A stretch of 64,000 bases of DNA. Source: G965247775 sp965247775. GTDB taxonomy: Bacteria; Chloroflexota; Dehalococcoidia; Bin125. The notes beneath the pieces are model-generated. The model did not search any database. It had not been told where the DNA came from and saw only the letters and a list, made by a program, of their open reading frames with translations. Below are positions 51,087 through 59,757 of the stretch, piece by piece. The first letter of the stretch is position 1, and every line of letters starts with the position of its first letter. Both the position numbers and the translations under genes were made by a program. The stretch is taken from the NCBI GenBank assembly GCA_965247775.1, contig OZ252031.1:2418001-2482000 (forward strand), given 5' to 3'.

Positions 51087-51590
51087 GTGTGCGCGATCGT
51101 CGACAACAACATGCGGGATCGCTTCTTCGGTGCCCCTATCGATCCCGCCCTGCAACCACTCTGGAATTGGATCGCCGACAGGAAGGGCGTACTCGTCGTC
51201 GGAGGCAAGCTGCGGACGGAACTCTACGGATCCTCCAACGCCAGGCGCGTGATTCAAGAGTGGATACGGACAAAGCGCGCGAAAGACACCGAGGACAATA
51301 ATCCGGGGAAGGTCGGCGCCGAGACACACTCCATCGCCGACAATGGGCTCTGCAAATCGAATGACCCACACGCCATCGCGCTGGCCCGCGTGTCCGGAGC
51401 GCGGCTGCTCTGTTCTGGGGATAAGAATTTGCACAAGGACTTCAGCAACCCTGCACTGATCAACAACCCACGGGGCCGCATCTACCAGAACGGCAGTCAC
51501 AAACACCTGTTGACTCACGAGGGTCAATGCCCCCTGGAGGATCCCGCCGCCAACACCTGCCGCAAAGGCCGCAAGCGGCGCCGTCAGTAG
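51087..51590 (+). CDS. PIN-like nuclease, partner of the AAA ATPase
   Basis: 167 residues, GTG start 2 nt after the ATPase stop. PIN-type acidic residues are visible: Asp6 (CAIVDNNMRD), Glu45 (GGKLRTELYG), Asp93 (SNDPHAIALARVSGARLL) and Asp112 (CSGDKNLHKDF). NNPRGRIYQN near residue 135 is also conserved in this PIN-like group. It should be a metal-dependent RNase or DNase held in check or activated by the ATPase. The last 20 or so residues are Arg/Lys-rich and may have been altered by the repeat junction. Function inferred. Confidence 0.7.
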   Translation: MCAIVDNNMRDRFFGAPIDPALQPLWNWIADRKGVLVVGGKLRTELYGSSNARRVIQEWIRTKRAKDTEDNNPGKVGAETHSIADNGLCKSNDPHAIALARVSGARLLCSGDKNLHKDFSNPALINNPRGRIYQNGSHKHLLTHEGQCPLEDPAANTCRKGRKRRRQ

Positions 51591-51650
51591 CAGCACCGTC
51601 GGTACCGGCACCGCACAATCTACGGTCGCCGCCCGAGGCCGTGCGGGTGC

Positions 51651-51973
51651 GCAGGAGCCGGCGGCGCTGGCCGGCTCCATCGCCTACCTGCGGGCTGAGT
51701 CCGAGCGGACAGGGCGGGAGTCCTCTCCCACCATCTCCCTGCGCGCCACGCTCTGGTACGACGCCGAGCCCGCGCCCGGGCTGCTCCCGGGACCCCATGG
51801 GTCCAGCGAGCAGGTGGCGGGAACCATGCGCGCCTACGCCGCGGCAGGGGTGGAACACACGGTTCTGGGATTCCCGGAGATTTCCCTGGCGCAAGCGCGG
51901 GAGCAGGTGGAGCGCCTCGCGGCGGAGGTGCGGCCGCTCCTGACCTGACCGCCGGCTCAGGCCGTGCCGGCGG
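51651..51973. repeat. 323-bp direct repeat, copy B (displaced LLM 3' end)
   Basis: Carries the same C-terminal LLM codons (ALAGSIAYLRAESERTGRES to EVRPLLT, stop) without any upstream LLM body, so it is a gene fragment. It is followed directly by the intact end of the minus-strand LLM gene. Substitutions relative to copy A include CCCTCC to TCCACC-type changes near 51722-51731. Confidence 0.95.
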
Positions 51974-53099
51974 CGGCCGGGGAGAGCTGCGCGTCCAGCG
52001 CCTGGAGCTGCGGCAGGACGGCCTCCGCGAACAGGCGCATGTTGCGCTCGCCGAGGTCGGCGGGCATCTCGCCGAACTTGAAGCGCAGGATGAACTCGCG
52101 GGCGCTGGTGCGGCGCTGGATTTCGCGCAGCTTCTCCAGGCACTGCTGTGGCGTGCCGTAGACCTGGCGGCGGCAGAAATCGTCGATGCGTTGCTCGGGG
52201 TCCGTAGCGGCGACCTGGCGGGCCCGCGCCGCGTAGGCTTCGTAGCCGTCCGCGGCGAGGAAGTGCGCCTCGTCGTCGAGTTCGTAGTGGCGGCGGGCGG
52301 AATCCTGGTGCTGGCCCATGTGGGCGCGCGCGATGCGCCAGGCCTCCTCCTCCGTCTCGGCGCAGCTCACCCAGGTGACGGCGGTCGGCTGGATCGGATC
52401 CCAGCCGCGCCCGGCACGCACCCGGTTGAAGCCGGCCACGTCCTCCTCGTACTCCGCCCAGGTCTTGTTGTTCACGAAGAGCATGCCCAGCCCGTGGTTG
52501 GCGCCGATCGCCAGGGTGGCCGGGCTTTGCCAGGCGATCGCCATGCGGTCGACGAGGTCCGGCGTACGAGGCCGGGGGCGGATCGAGGTTTCGGGAATCT
52601 CGTGGAACCTGCCCTGGTAGGAGAACCGCTCCTGGCTGAGCGCGGCTCGGACGATCGCCAGCGCCTCGTCGAAGCGGGCGCGGGTCTCGCCCATGGGCAC
52701 CTTGAAGGGATCGAACTCGCGACGGGCGGCGCCGCGCCCCAGGCCCACGCTCAGGCGCCGGCCCTGCAAGAGATTGTCCAGCACGGCGATCTCTTCGGCC
52801 ACGCGCAGCGGATCGTGCCAGGGCAGGACCACCACCATGGTGCCGAAGTCCACCCGCTCCGTGCGGCCGGCGAGGTAGGTCAGCAGCTGGAACGGATTGG
52901 GCACCATGAGGTAGGGGGAGAAGTGGTGCTCCACGGTCCAGATCGCGTCGAAGCCGAGCGGCTCGATCAGATCGGCGAGGCGCAGTTCGTCCTCGTAGAC
53001 CTGCGCGTCGGGCAGGGTCGGAGGACGAGAGGTATCCGCCTCCTCGAACCGCTCCCAATCGCCGGTGTTCTCCATAAAGAGCGTGACGCCCACTCGCAT
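51957..53099 (-). CDS. LLM class flavin-dependent oxidoreductase
   Basis: 380 residues. MRVGVTLFMENTGDWERFEE, IWTVEHHFSPYLMVPNPFQL, RVDFGTMVVVLPWHDPLRVA and DNLLQGRRLSVGLGRGAARR are typical for FMN-type luciferase-like monooxygenases. It resembles the paralogue at 9326-10405 in the 'PWHDPLRVAEE' segment. The next gene upstream, a metallo-beta-lactamase-fold hydrolase, is 83 nt away in the same direction. Substrate unknown. Confidence 0.86.
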   Translation of the reverse strand: MRVGVTLFMENTGDWERFEEADTSRPPTLPDAQVYEDELRLADLIEPLGFDAIWTVEHHFSPYLMVPNPFQLLTYLAGRTERVDFGTMVVVLPWHDPLRVAEEIAVLDNLLQGRRLSVGLGRGAARREFDPFKVPMGETRARFDEALAIVRAALSQERFSYQGRFHEIPETSIRPRPRTPDLVDRMAIAWQSPATLAIGANHGLGMLFVNNKTWAEYEEDVAGFNRVRAGRGWDPIQPTAVTWVSCAETEEEAWRIARAHMGQHQDSARRHYELDDEAHFLAADGYEAYAARARQVAATDPEQRIDDFCRRQVYGTPQQCLEKLREIQRRTSAREFILRFKFGEMPADLGERNMRLFAEAVLPQLQALDAQLSPAAAGTA

Positions 53100-53182
53100 G
53101 GACTCTCCTCTCGGGGGTCCGGGGGCGACCGCGCCCCCGGGGGTTCAAGCGCCGCGGGCCCGGAGCGGGGCCTCCATCCGGC

Positions 53183-54043
53183 TCAGCGCTGCCAGTCGGC
53201 CAGATACTCGAAGACGCGCGTGCCATCGACGCGCTTGCTGCGGCCCATGCTGGGGAAGGCGAAATGTCCGGCAGCGATGACGGCGTTGTCCCGCTCGGCG
53301 CGGTCGAGGATCAGATGGCGGCTCATAGTGGACTCGACAGGGTCGATGTCGAAGCCGGGGTACCAGTCGGGTTCCGTCAGCTGCACCGGCTTGTGGGCGG
53401 CGTCCCCCACGACGTAGGCGTGCTCGCCGGCGCTGCTGATGCCGAAGGCCACGTGGCCCGGGGTGTGGCCCGGAGTGGGGACCATGACCACCTCGGAGGT
53501 GGCGGCGTGCTCCCCATCGACGAGGTCCAGCACGCCGGCCTCGACGAGTGGCTTGAGCACGAGGTCCACCTTCGGGCCGTTGCCGGGCCGCTCGGCGCCG
53601 GGCTCCGTCCACCATGCGTATTCCTTCTCGTGCACCACGTAGCGGGCGTTGGGGAAGGTCAGCTCGAGCGCGCCCTGGGGACCACGCGTATTCCAGCCGC
53701 TGTGGTCCCAGTGCAGGTGGGTGAAGAGCACCAGATCCACCTCGGCCGGGGGGATACCGGCCTCTTCCATGACGGAGGGCAGCGACGCGGGCATCTTGAG
53801 ATCCAGGGGGTTGGGCCACTGCCCTAGACCTGTATCCACGATCATCGTCTTGCCCTCGCTGATGATGGCGAAGGTGCCGAAATTGTGCGCGAAGAGGCCG
53901 TCGTCCCCCAGCCAGTCGCGATAAGGGCCCCAGGCGTCGTCGTCGATTCCCTCGAAGAAACCGCCCGGCGGTCGTCGGAACCAGGAATCCTGGAGGGCGA
54001 CGAGTTCCGCCTTGCCAACCGAAATCTTCAGGAAATTGCCCAC
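53183..54043 (-). CDS. Metallo-beta-lactamase-fold hydrolase
   Basis: 286 residues. Zinc motif THLHWDHSG (His109, His111, Asp113, His114), then VPTPGHTPGHVAFGI, VVGDAAHKP and IAAGHFAF supply the remaining ligands. The pattern fits lactonase or esterase-like members (for example N-acyl-homoserine-lactone hydrolases) rather than beta-lactamases. Leftward, upstream of the LLM gene. On the minus strand TAACCT lies 34 nt before the start, close to the recurrent -10 hexamer. Substrate unknown. Confidence 0.85.
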   Translation of the reverse strand: MGNFLKISVGKAELVALQDSWFRRPPGGFFEGIDDDAWGPYRDWLGDDGLFAHNFGTFAIISEGKTMIVDTGLGQWPNPLDLKMPASLPSVMEEAGIPPAEVDLVLFTHLHWDHSGWNTRGPQGALELTFPNARYVVHEKEYAWWTEPGAERPGNGPKVDLVLKPLVEAGVLDLVDGEHAATSEVVMVPTPGHTPGHVAFGISSAGEHAYVVGDAAHKPVQLTEPDWYPGFDIDPVESTMSRHLILDRAERDNAVIAAGHFAFPSMGRSKRVDGTRVFEYLADWQR

Positions 54044-54154
54044 GGAGCCCTCCTTTGCCCGGGTGTATCCCAGGCGGAGGTTAGCAGGACGATCGCGGGG
54101 AAGGGTTCCGCGCCAGCGCCCGGATGGGGCAGGGACCGGTCGGCGGCCAGGGAG

Positions 54155-55711
54155 CTAGGCCTGCTTCGGAAGCGGCTGTGCCCGGGCGCCGGCCTCCTCA
54201 TCTGCGGGCTCCATGATCCGCGGCGGCATGAAGCACAGTACGGCCACGATGCAGACCGCGACCACCGCCGCACCGATGGCCATGCTGAGGGCGAGGCCAT
54301 CCGTGAAGGCCTCTTGCGCGGCCAGCATGAGGCCGCCCGCGGAACCGGGAGCCAGCTGCTCGGCGACCCCGAGCGCAGCGCCGATGGACTCCCCGGCCGC
54401 GTCGGCGGCGCCGGCGGGCAGTGCTGCGAGGGAGGAGTCGATCGAGGAGCGGTAGGCGGAGGAGAGCACGCTGCCCATGACGGCGATGCCGATGGCCCCG
54501 CCCACCTCGCGAGTGAGATCGTTGACCGCGGAGCCGACGCCGGCCTTGCCCGCGGGCACGCCGGCGACGATCGCACTGGTGGCGGGTGGCATCATCAGGC
54601 CCATGCCCGCCGCCAAGAGAATGATCGCCAGCGCGATCCAGCCGTAGGCGGTGCCGGGCTCGAAGGCGAGGAAGAGCAGCAGGCCGGCAACGATCACCGC
54701 CAGCCCCAGCCCCATCACCGGACGCGGGCCGTAGCGCACGACGAGCACGGCGCTGCGCGGGGCCACCAGCATCATGACGCCGGCCATGGGCAGGGTCCGG
54801 ATCCCGGCCCCCAAGGGCGAGTGCCCCTGCACGAACTGGAAGTACTGCGTGAGCAGGAAGAACATGCCGAACATTGCGAAGAAGGCGAGCGTGATCGTCA
54901 GACTGCCGACGCTGAAGGCCGGGGCGCGGAAGAGCCGCGGGTCCAGCATGGGAAAGCAGGAGCGCAGCTCCCACCAGGCAAAGAGGGCCAGGAGGACGGC
55001 GGCGGCGGCGAAGAGACCCAAGGTGACCGGATCCGTCCAGCCGACGTTCGGGCCCTCGATCACCGCGTAGAGCAGCACCAGCAGTCCGCCGATCGAGAGG
55101 ACGGCGCCGCCCGGGTCGAGGGGCTGCGACTCGGGGTCGCGCGAGGTGGGGACGATCCAGAAGACGAGCGCCATCGCCCCCAAGGCGATCGGGACGTTGA
55201 TCAGGAAGACGGCCGGCCAATCGAAGCCTTCCAGGAGCAGGCCGGAGGTGACGGGGCCGATCGCGCCCCCTGCCCCGGCGAAGCCGGTCCAAATGGCGAT
55301 GGCTTTGGTGCGCTCTTCCCGCGGGAACACGGTCGTAATGATGGAGAGAGTGGCGGGGATGATCAGCGCCGCCCCTACCCCCATCACGGCGCGGAAGGCG
55401 ATGACCTCTTCCGGGCTGCCGGCCAGGGAGGAGAGCACGGCCGCCCCGGCGAAGATGGCGAGCCCCACCTGCAGAGCGCCGCGCCGGCCGAAGCGGTCAC
55501 CGAGGGCGCCCGCCGGGAGGAGGAGCCCGGCGAACACCAGGGCGTAAGAATCGATGAACCACTGCAGGTCGGAGGCGGAGGCCTGCAGCGCACGCTGCAT
55601 CGTAGGCAGCGCGACGTTAAGCGAACTGACGCTGACGACGACCAGGATCAGCGACAGGCACAGCACAGCCAGGATGCGCCAGCGGTTCTGATGGATGGCG
55701 GCCGCGTCCAC
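54155..55711 (-). CDS. DHA2-family MFS drug exporter (EmrB/QacA type)
   Basis: 518 residues from GTG 55711 (GGAG at 5 nt). About 14 membrane segments. VSVSSLNVALPTMQRALQAS, LLLPAGALGDRFGRRGAL (motif A), RAVMGVGAALIIPATLSIIT and WPAVFLINVPIALGAM (motif C region) are standard for 14-TM DHA2 exporters. It would extrude toxic organic compounds with proton antiport. Divergent from pyruvate carboxylase with 163 bp between starts. An in-frame extension up to 55819 lacks a good ribosome-binding site. Confidence 0.86.
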   Translation of the reverse strand: MDAAAIHQNRWRILAVLCLSLILVVVSVSSLNVALPTMQRALQASASDLQWFIDSYALVFAGLLLPAGALGDRFGRRGALQVGLAIFAGAAVLSSLAGSPEEVIAFRAVMGVGAALIIPATLSIITTVFPREERTKAIAIWTGFAGAGGAIGPVTSGLLLEGFDWPAVFLINVPIALGAMALVFWIVPTSRDPESQPLDPGGAVLSIGGLLVLLYAVIEGPNVGWTDPVTLGLFAAAAVLLALFAWWELRSCFPMLDPRLFRAPAFSVGSLTITLAFFAMFGMFFLLTQYFQFVQGHSPLGAGIRTLPMAGVMMLVAPRSAVLVVRYGPRPVMGLGLAVIVAGLLLFLAFEPGTAYGWIALAIILLAAGMGLMMPPATSAIVAGVPAGKAGVGSAVNDLTREVGGAIGIAVMGSVLSSAYRSSIDSSLAALPAGAADAAGESIGAALGVAEQLAPGSAGGLMLAAQEAFTDGLALSMAIGAAVVAVCIVAVLCFMPPRIMEPADEEAGARAQPLPKQA

Positions 55712-55874
55712 TGAGACTCCAGCCGGCGTACGCGCCGGGAGGCCGAGGCGGTGCCGCCGGCCGAGGGCGGAATCCACGCTAGGACATGCCGCGAGGGGCG
55801 GCGCGCCCGAGCTATACACAGCCCGGCGGCCAGGAGCCGATCTCCAAGGCCCGGGGCCCCGCTATCGTGCCCGC

Positions 55875-58800
55875 ATGCGGAAACTGCTGGCGGCCAACCG
55901 CGGCGAGATCGCCATCCGGATCATGCGCGCCGCGGCCGAACTCGGCCTGCGCACGGCCACGATGTACTCCCAAGAGGACCGGCTCAGTCTGCACCGCTTC
56001 AAGGCCGATGAAGCCTACCGGGTGGGGGAGGGCCAGGGGCCGGTCGCGGCCTACCTGGACATCCCCAGCCTCATCGCGCTGGCCAAGGAACACCGTGTCG
56101 ATGCGATTCATCCGGGCTACGGCTTCCTAGCCGAGAACAGCGCCCTGGCGCGAGCTTGCGCCGAAGCAGGGATCGTCTTCGTGGGGCCGCCGCCGGAGGT
56201 GCTGGACGCACTGGGCGACAAGCTCTCCGCACGGCGGATCGCCCAAGCGACCGGGATCCCGGTGCTGCCGGGCCTGCAAGAGCCGATCGCCGATGCGGCG
56301 GGGGCGCGGGCCGCGGCGGAGTCCATCGGCTACCCGCTGATCGTCAAGGCGGCGTTCGGCGGAGGCGGGCGAGGGATGCGCGTGGTGCGGGCCCCGGACG
56401 CCCTCGCGCCGCTCTTGGACGAGGCGCAGCGCGAGGCCCAGCTGGCCTTCGGGAACGGGGCCATGTTCCTGGAGCGCTTCGTGGAACAGGCGCGGCACAT
56501 TGAGGTGCAGATCCTGGCCGACCAGCACGGGCAGGTGGCGCACCTGCACGAGCGCGACTGCTCGGTGCAGCGGCGTTACCAGAAAGTGGTCGAAGTGGCG
56601 CCCGCGCCGAACCTGCCCGGGGCAGTCCGGCGCGGGGTGCTGGACGCGGCGGTGTCGCTGGCGCAAGCCACGGACTACCAGAACGCCGGCACCGTGGAGT
56701 TCTTGGTGGACGCCGAGCGCGATGAATGGTTCTTCATCGAGGTCAACCCCCGCATCCAGGTGGAGCACACGGTCACGGAGGCCGTCACCGGGGTCGATCT
56801 CGTGCGGGCGCAAATCCTGGTGGCGCAGGGGATCGGGCTGCGCGAGCCCCCCCTGGACCTGCCGCCCGCGGAGAAGCTGGCCCCGCGAGGCTTCGCCGTC
56901 CAATGCCGCATCACAACGGAGGACCCGGAGGACCACTTCGCGCCCGATTACGGACGGCTCTCCAACTATCGCTCGCCGGCGGGGCCTGGCATCCGCCTGG
57001 ACGGCGCCACAGCCTACAGCGGGGCCGAACTGAGCCCCTACTACGACTCGCTGCTGGTCAAGATGACGGCCTGGGATAACACCTTGCCGGGGGCCTGCGC
57101 GCGAGCGGACCGCGCGCTGCGGGAGTTCCGCATCCGCGGGGTGAAGTCGAACATTCCTTTCCTGCTCAACGTGGTCAATCACCCAGCCTTCCGGGAGGGC
57201 CGCACGACGACCGACTTCCTGGACACGACGCCGGAGCTGACCCAGTTCCCGCAGCAGGACGGCGGCACAACGGGGCTCCTGAGCTACCTCGGCGACATCA
57301 TCGTCAACGGGAATCCGGCCGTGACCACGCAGCCGCCCGCGGCGCTGCTGGAAGACGCGCCCGCCGTCCCGTTCCGGCTGGGGGCGAAGCCGCCGCCGGG
57401 CAGCCGGCAGCGGCTGCAGGAGCTGGGCCCGCATCGCTTCGCGGAGTGGGTACGGGCCCAGGAGCAGCTGCTGGTCACGGACACGACCATGCGCGACGCG
57501 CACCAGTCGCTCCTGGCGACCAGGGTACGCACGCACGACCTGCTGCAGCCGGCGGAAGCGATCGCGCAGCGGCTGCCGAACCTGTTCAGCCTGGAGATGT
57601 GGGGCGGCGCCACCTTCGACGCCTCGATCCGCTTCTTGCGCGAGGACCCCTGGCAACGGTTGCGGGAGCTGCGGGCGCGGATCCCAAACATCTGCTTCCA
57701 GATGCTGCTGCGGGCGTCCAACGCCGTCGGCTACACCAGCTACGCCGACAACGTGGTGCGGGAGTTCGTGCATGAGGCCGCGCGGCAGGGCATCGACATC
57801 TTCCGCGTCTTCGATTCCCTCAACAGCGTGGAGAACATGGAGGTGTCCGTGCAGGCGGTGCTCGAAACCGGCGCCGTCTGCGAACCCGCCATCTGCTACA
57901 CGGGCGACCTGCTGGACCCCACCCGCCCCAAGTACGACCTCGACTACTACGTCCGCATGGCCAAGCAGCTCCAGTCGATGGGGGCGCACATCCTGGCGAT
58001 CAAGGACATGGCCGGGCTCTGCCGCCCCTACGCGGGCGAGGCGCTCGTACGCGCATTGCGCAACGAGATCGACATCCCGATCCACTTCCACACCCACGAC
58101 ACCAGCGGGCTCAACGCCAACACCTTGCTCAAGGCCTCGGACGCGGGGGTGGACATCATCGACGGGGCGGTCTCCCCGCTCAGCGGCGGCACGAGCCAGC
58201 CCAATCTCAACTCCATGGTGGCGGCCTTGCGCCATACCCCCCGCGATCCGGGCTTGGACGAAACCGCCCTGAGCGATCTGGCCCGTTACTGGACGGCCGT
58301 ACGCGAGTATTACGCGCCCTTCGACATTGGGCCCCGCCACGGCAACGCGGACGTCTACCGGCACGAGATCCCGGGGGGCCAGTTCACCAACTTGCAGCAG
58401 CAAGCGCAGGGCCTGGGACTCGGCCATCGCTGGCCGGAGGTCGAGGCGATGTACGCGCGCGTGAACCAGCTCTTCGGGGACATCGTCAAGGTGACGCCGT
58501 CCAGCAAGGTGGTGGGGGACATGGCGATGTTCCTGCTCGTGTCGGGCATGACGCCGGAGGAGGTGCGGGCGCTACCGGACGACCACGACGTGAACTTCCC
58601 CGACTCCGTGCGGGACATGCTGGCCGGCTCCTTGGGCACCCCGCCGGGCGGCTGGCCCGCGGACGTGCAACGCAGCGTGCTGCGCGGCCGCGCCCCGATG
58701 GCGGGCCGCCCCGGAGCACAGCTGCCGCCCGCCGACCTGGCGGCGGCGGCGGTCGCACTGGAGGAAGAATGGGGGCGGCCACCCCGCCACGATGAGGTCC

Positions 58801-59324
58801 TCAGCGCCCTGCTCTACCCGGAAGTGTACAAGGAGTTCGACGCCTTCCGGCAGCAGCACGGTGACGTCAGCGTGCTCTCCACGCCCGCCTTCTTCTACGG
58901 GCTCCCCGTGGGGGAGGAGCTGCCGGTGGAGCTGGCGGAGGGACGCACCGCCATCGTCAAGTTCCTCACGGTGGGAGACGCCCATCGGGACGGCACGCGG
59001 CCCGTGTTCTTCGAGCTGAACGGCGAGCCGCGACAGGTCAGCGTGCGAGATCGGTCATTGCAGGCGGAGGTGCGCGCCCAGCCCAAGGTGACGGCCGGGG
59101 TGGCGGGTCAGGTGGGCGCGCCGACACCCGGTCTGATCACGGGAGTCTACGTGAAGGTGGGAAATCCGGTGCGCCGCAATGACAGGCTGCTGGATCTGGA
59201 AGCGATGAAGATCCAGTCGACGATCTACGCGCCCTTCGACGGACGCATCGCGGAAGTCCTCGTCGAACCGGGGCAGCACGTGGAGGCGAAGGACTTGCTG
59301 CTCGTGATCGAATCGGGCGGTTAG
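55875..59324 (+). CDS. pyc: Pyruvate carboxylase
   Basis: 1149 residues, the length of single-chain pyruvate carboxylases. The biotin carboxylase half begins RKLLAANRGEIAIRIMRAAA, with ATP-grasp GGGGRGMRVV and EVNPRIQVEHTVTEA. The carboxyltransferase half has VTDTTMRDAHQSLLATR (about 533-550), the carbamylated-lysine strand LAIKDMAGL and FHTHDTSG. The C-terminus carries biotin on Lys1112 in EAMKIQST. It makes oxaloacetate from pyruvate, bicarbonate and ATP for anaplerosis or gluconeogenesis. ATG 55875 matches the canonical start; no ribosome-binding site is strong. Confidence 0.95.
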   Translation: MRKLLAANRGEIAIRIMRAAAELGLRTATMYSQEDRLSLHRFKADEAYRVGEGQGPVAAYLDIPSLIALAKEHRVDAIHPGYGFLAENSALARACAEAGIVFVGPPPEVLDALGDKLSARRIAQATGIPVLPGLQEPIADAAGARAAAESIGYPLIVKAAFGGGGRGMRVVRAPDALAPLLDEAQREAQLAFGNGAMFLERFVEQARHIEVQILADQHGQVAHLHERDCSVQRRYQKVVEVAPAPNLPGAVRRGVLDAAVSLAQATDYQNAGTVEFLVDAERDEWFFIEVNPRIQVEHTVTEAVTGVDLVRAQILVAQGIGLREPPLDLPPAEKLAPRGFAVQCRITTEDPEDHFAPDYGRLSNYRSPAGPGIRLDGATAYSGAELSPYYDSLLVKMTAWDNTLPGACARADRALREFRIRGVKSNIPFLLNVVNHPAFREGRTTTDFLDTTPELTQFPQQDGGTTGLLSYLGDIIVNGNPAVTTQPPAALLEDAPAVPFRLGAKPPPGSRQRLQELGPHRFAEWVRAQEQLLVTDTTMRDAHQSLLATRVRTHDLLQPAEAIAQRLPNLFSLEMWGGATFDASIRFLREDPWQRLRELRARIPNICFQMLLRASNAVGYTSYADNVVREFVHEAARQGIDIFRVFDSLNSVENMEVSVQAVLETGAVCEPAICYTGDLLDPTRPKYDLDYYVRMAKQLQSMGAHILAIKDMAGLCRPYAGEALVRALRNEIDIPIHFHTHDTSGLNANTLLKASDAGVDIIDGAVSPLSGGTSQPNLNSMVAALRHTPRDPGLDETALSDLARYWTAVREYYAPFDIGPRHGNADVYRHEIPGGQFTNLQQQAQGLGLGHRWPEVEAMYARVNQLFGDIVKVTPSSKVVGDMAMFLLVSGMTPEEVRALPDDHDVNFPDSVRDMLAGSLGTPPGGWPADVQRSVLRGRAPMAGRPGAQLPPADLAAAAVALEEEWGRPPRHDEVLSALLYPEVYKEFDAFRQQHGDVSVLSTPAFFYGLPVGEELPVELAEGRTAIVKFLTVGDAHRDGTRPVFFELNGEPRQVSVRDRSLQAEVRAQPKVTAGVAGQVGAPTPGLITGVYVKVGNPVRRNDRLLDLEAMKIQSTIYAPFDGRIAEVLVEPGQHVEAKDLLLVIESGG

Positions 59325-59414
59325 GATGCGCGCGGGGCGTCGAAATCGGGCCCGCCCGGGCGTCGGACGGGTGCGGGCCGCGAACGACGCGGTCCTGATC
59401 TGAAAGAGGGACCC

Positions 59415-59747
59415 ATGCGCTATCTGCTGTTGATCTACGACGACGAAAGCCGCGAGATGGACCCCGCGATCATGGGGGAATACGAGGCGTTCACCAAGGA
59501 GATCCAGGAGGCGGGCGTGTACCTGGGCGGGGAGCCACTGCAGCCCACCGCCGCCGCCACCACGGTGCGGCTGCGGGCGGGGAACGCCAGCAGTACGGAC
59601 GGGCCCTTCGCGGAAACGAAGGAGCAGCTGGGCGGCTACTACATGCTGGACTGCGAGAACCTCGATCAGGCGCTCGCCTACGCGGCCAAAGTCCCCTCGG
59701 CGAAGACGGGATCCATCGAGGTGCGGCCGATCTGGGAGATGGGCTAG
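59415..59747 (+). CDS. YCII/DGPF-domain protein
   Basis: 110 residues. RYLLLIYDDESREMDPAIMG at the start, and the DGPF element TDGPFAETKEQLGGYY. DGPF/YCII proteins are small alpha+beta barrels usually encoded next to ECF sigma factors of the ECF42 group, as here (10 nt before the sigma gene). They probably act with that sigma factor or its target, but the biochemical role is not settled. Confidence 0.88.
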   Translation: MRYLLLIYDDESREMDPAIMGEYEAFTKEIQEAGVYLGGEPLQPTAAATTVRLRAGNASSTDGPFAETKEQLGGYYMLDCENLDQALAYAAKVPSAKTGSIEVRPIWEMG

Positions 59748-59757
59748 CGCCCCTCGG

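Noticed and set aside
49524..51650. Transposon or insertion sequence carrying the AAA-PIN genes
   Set aside because: No transposase or terminal inverted repeats were seen; the flanking repeats are host gene sequence.
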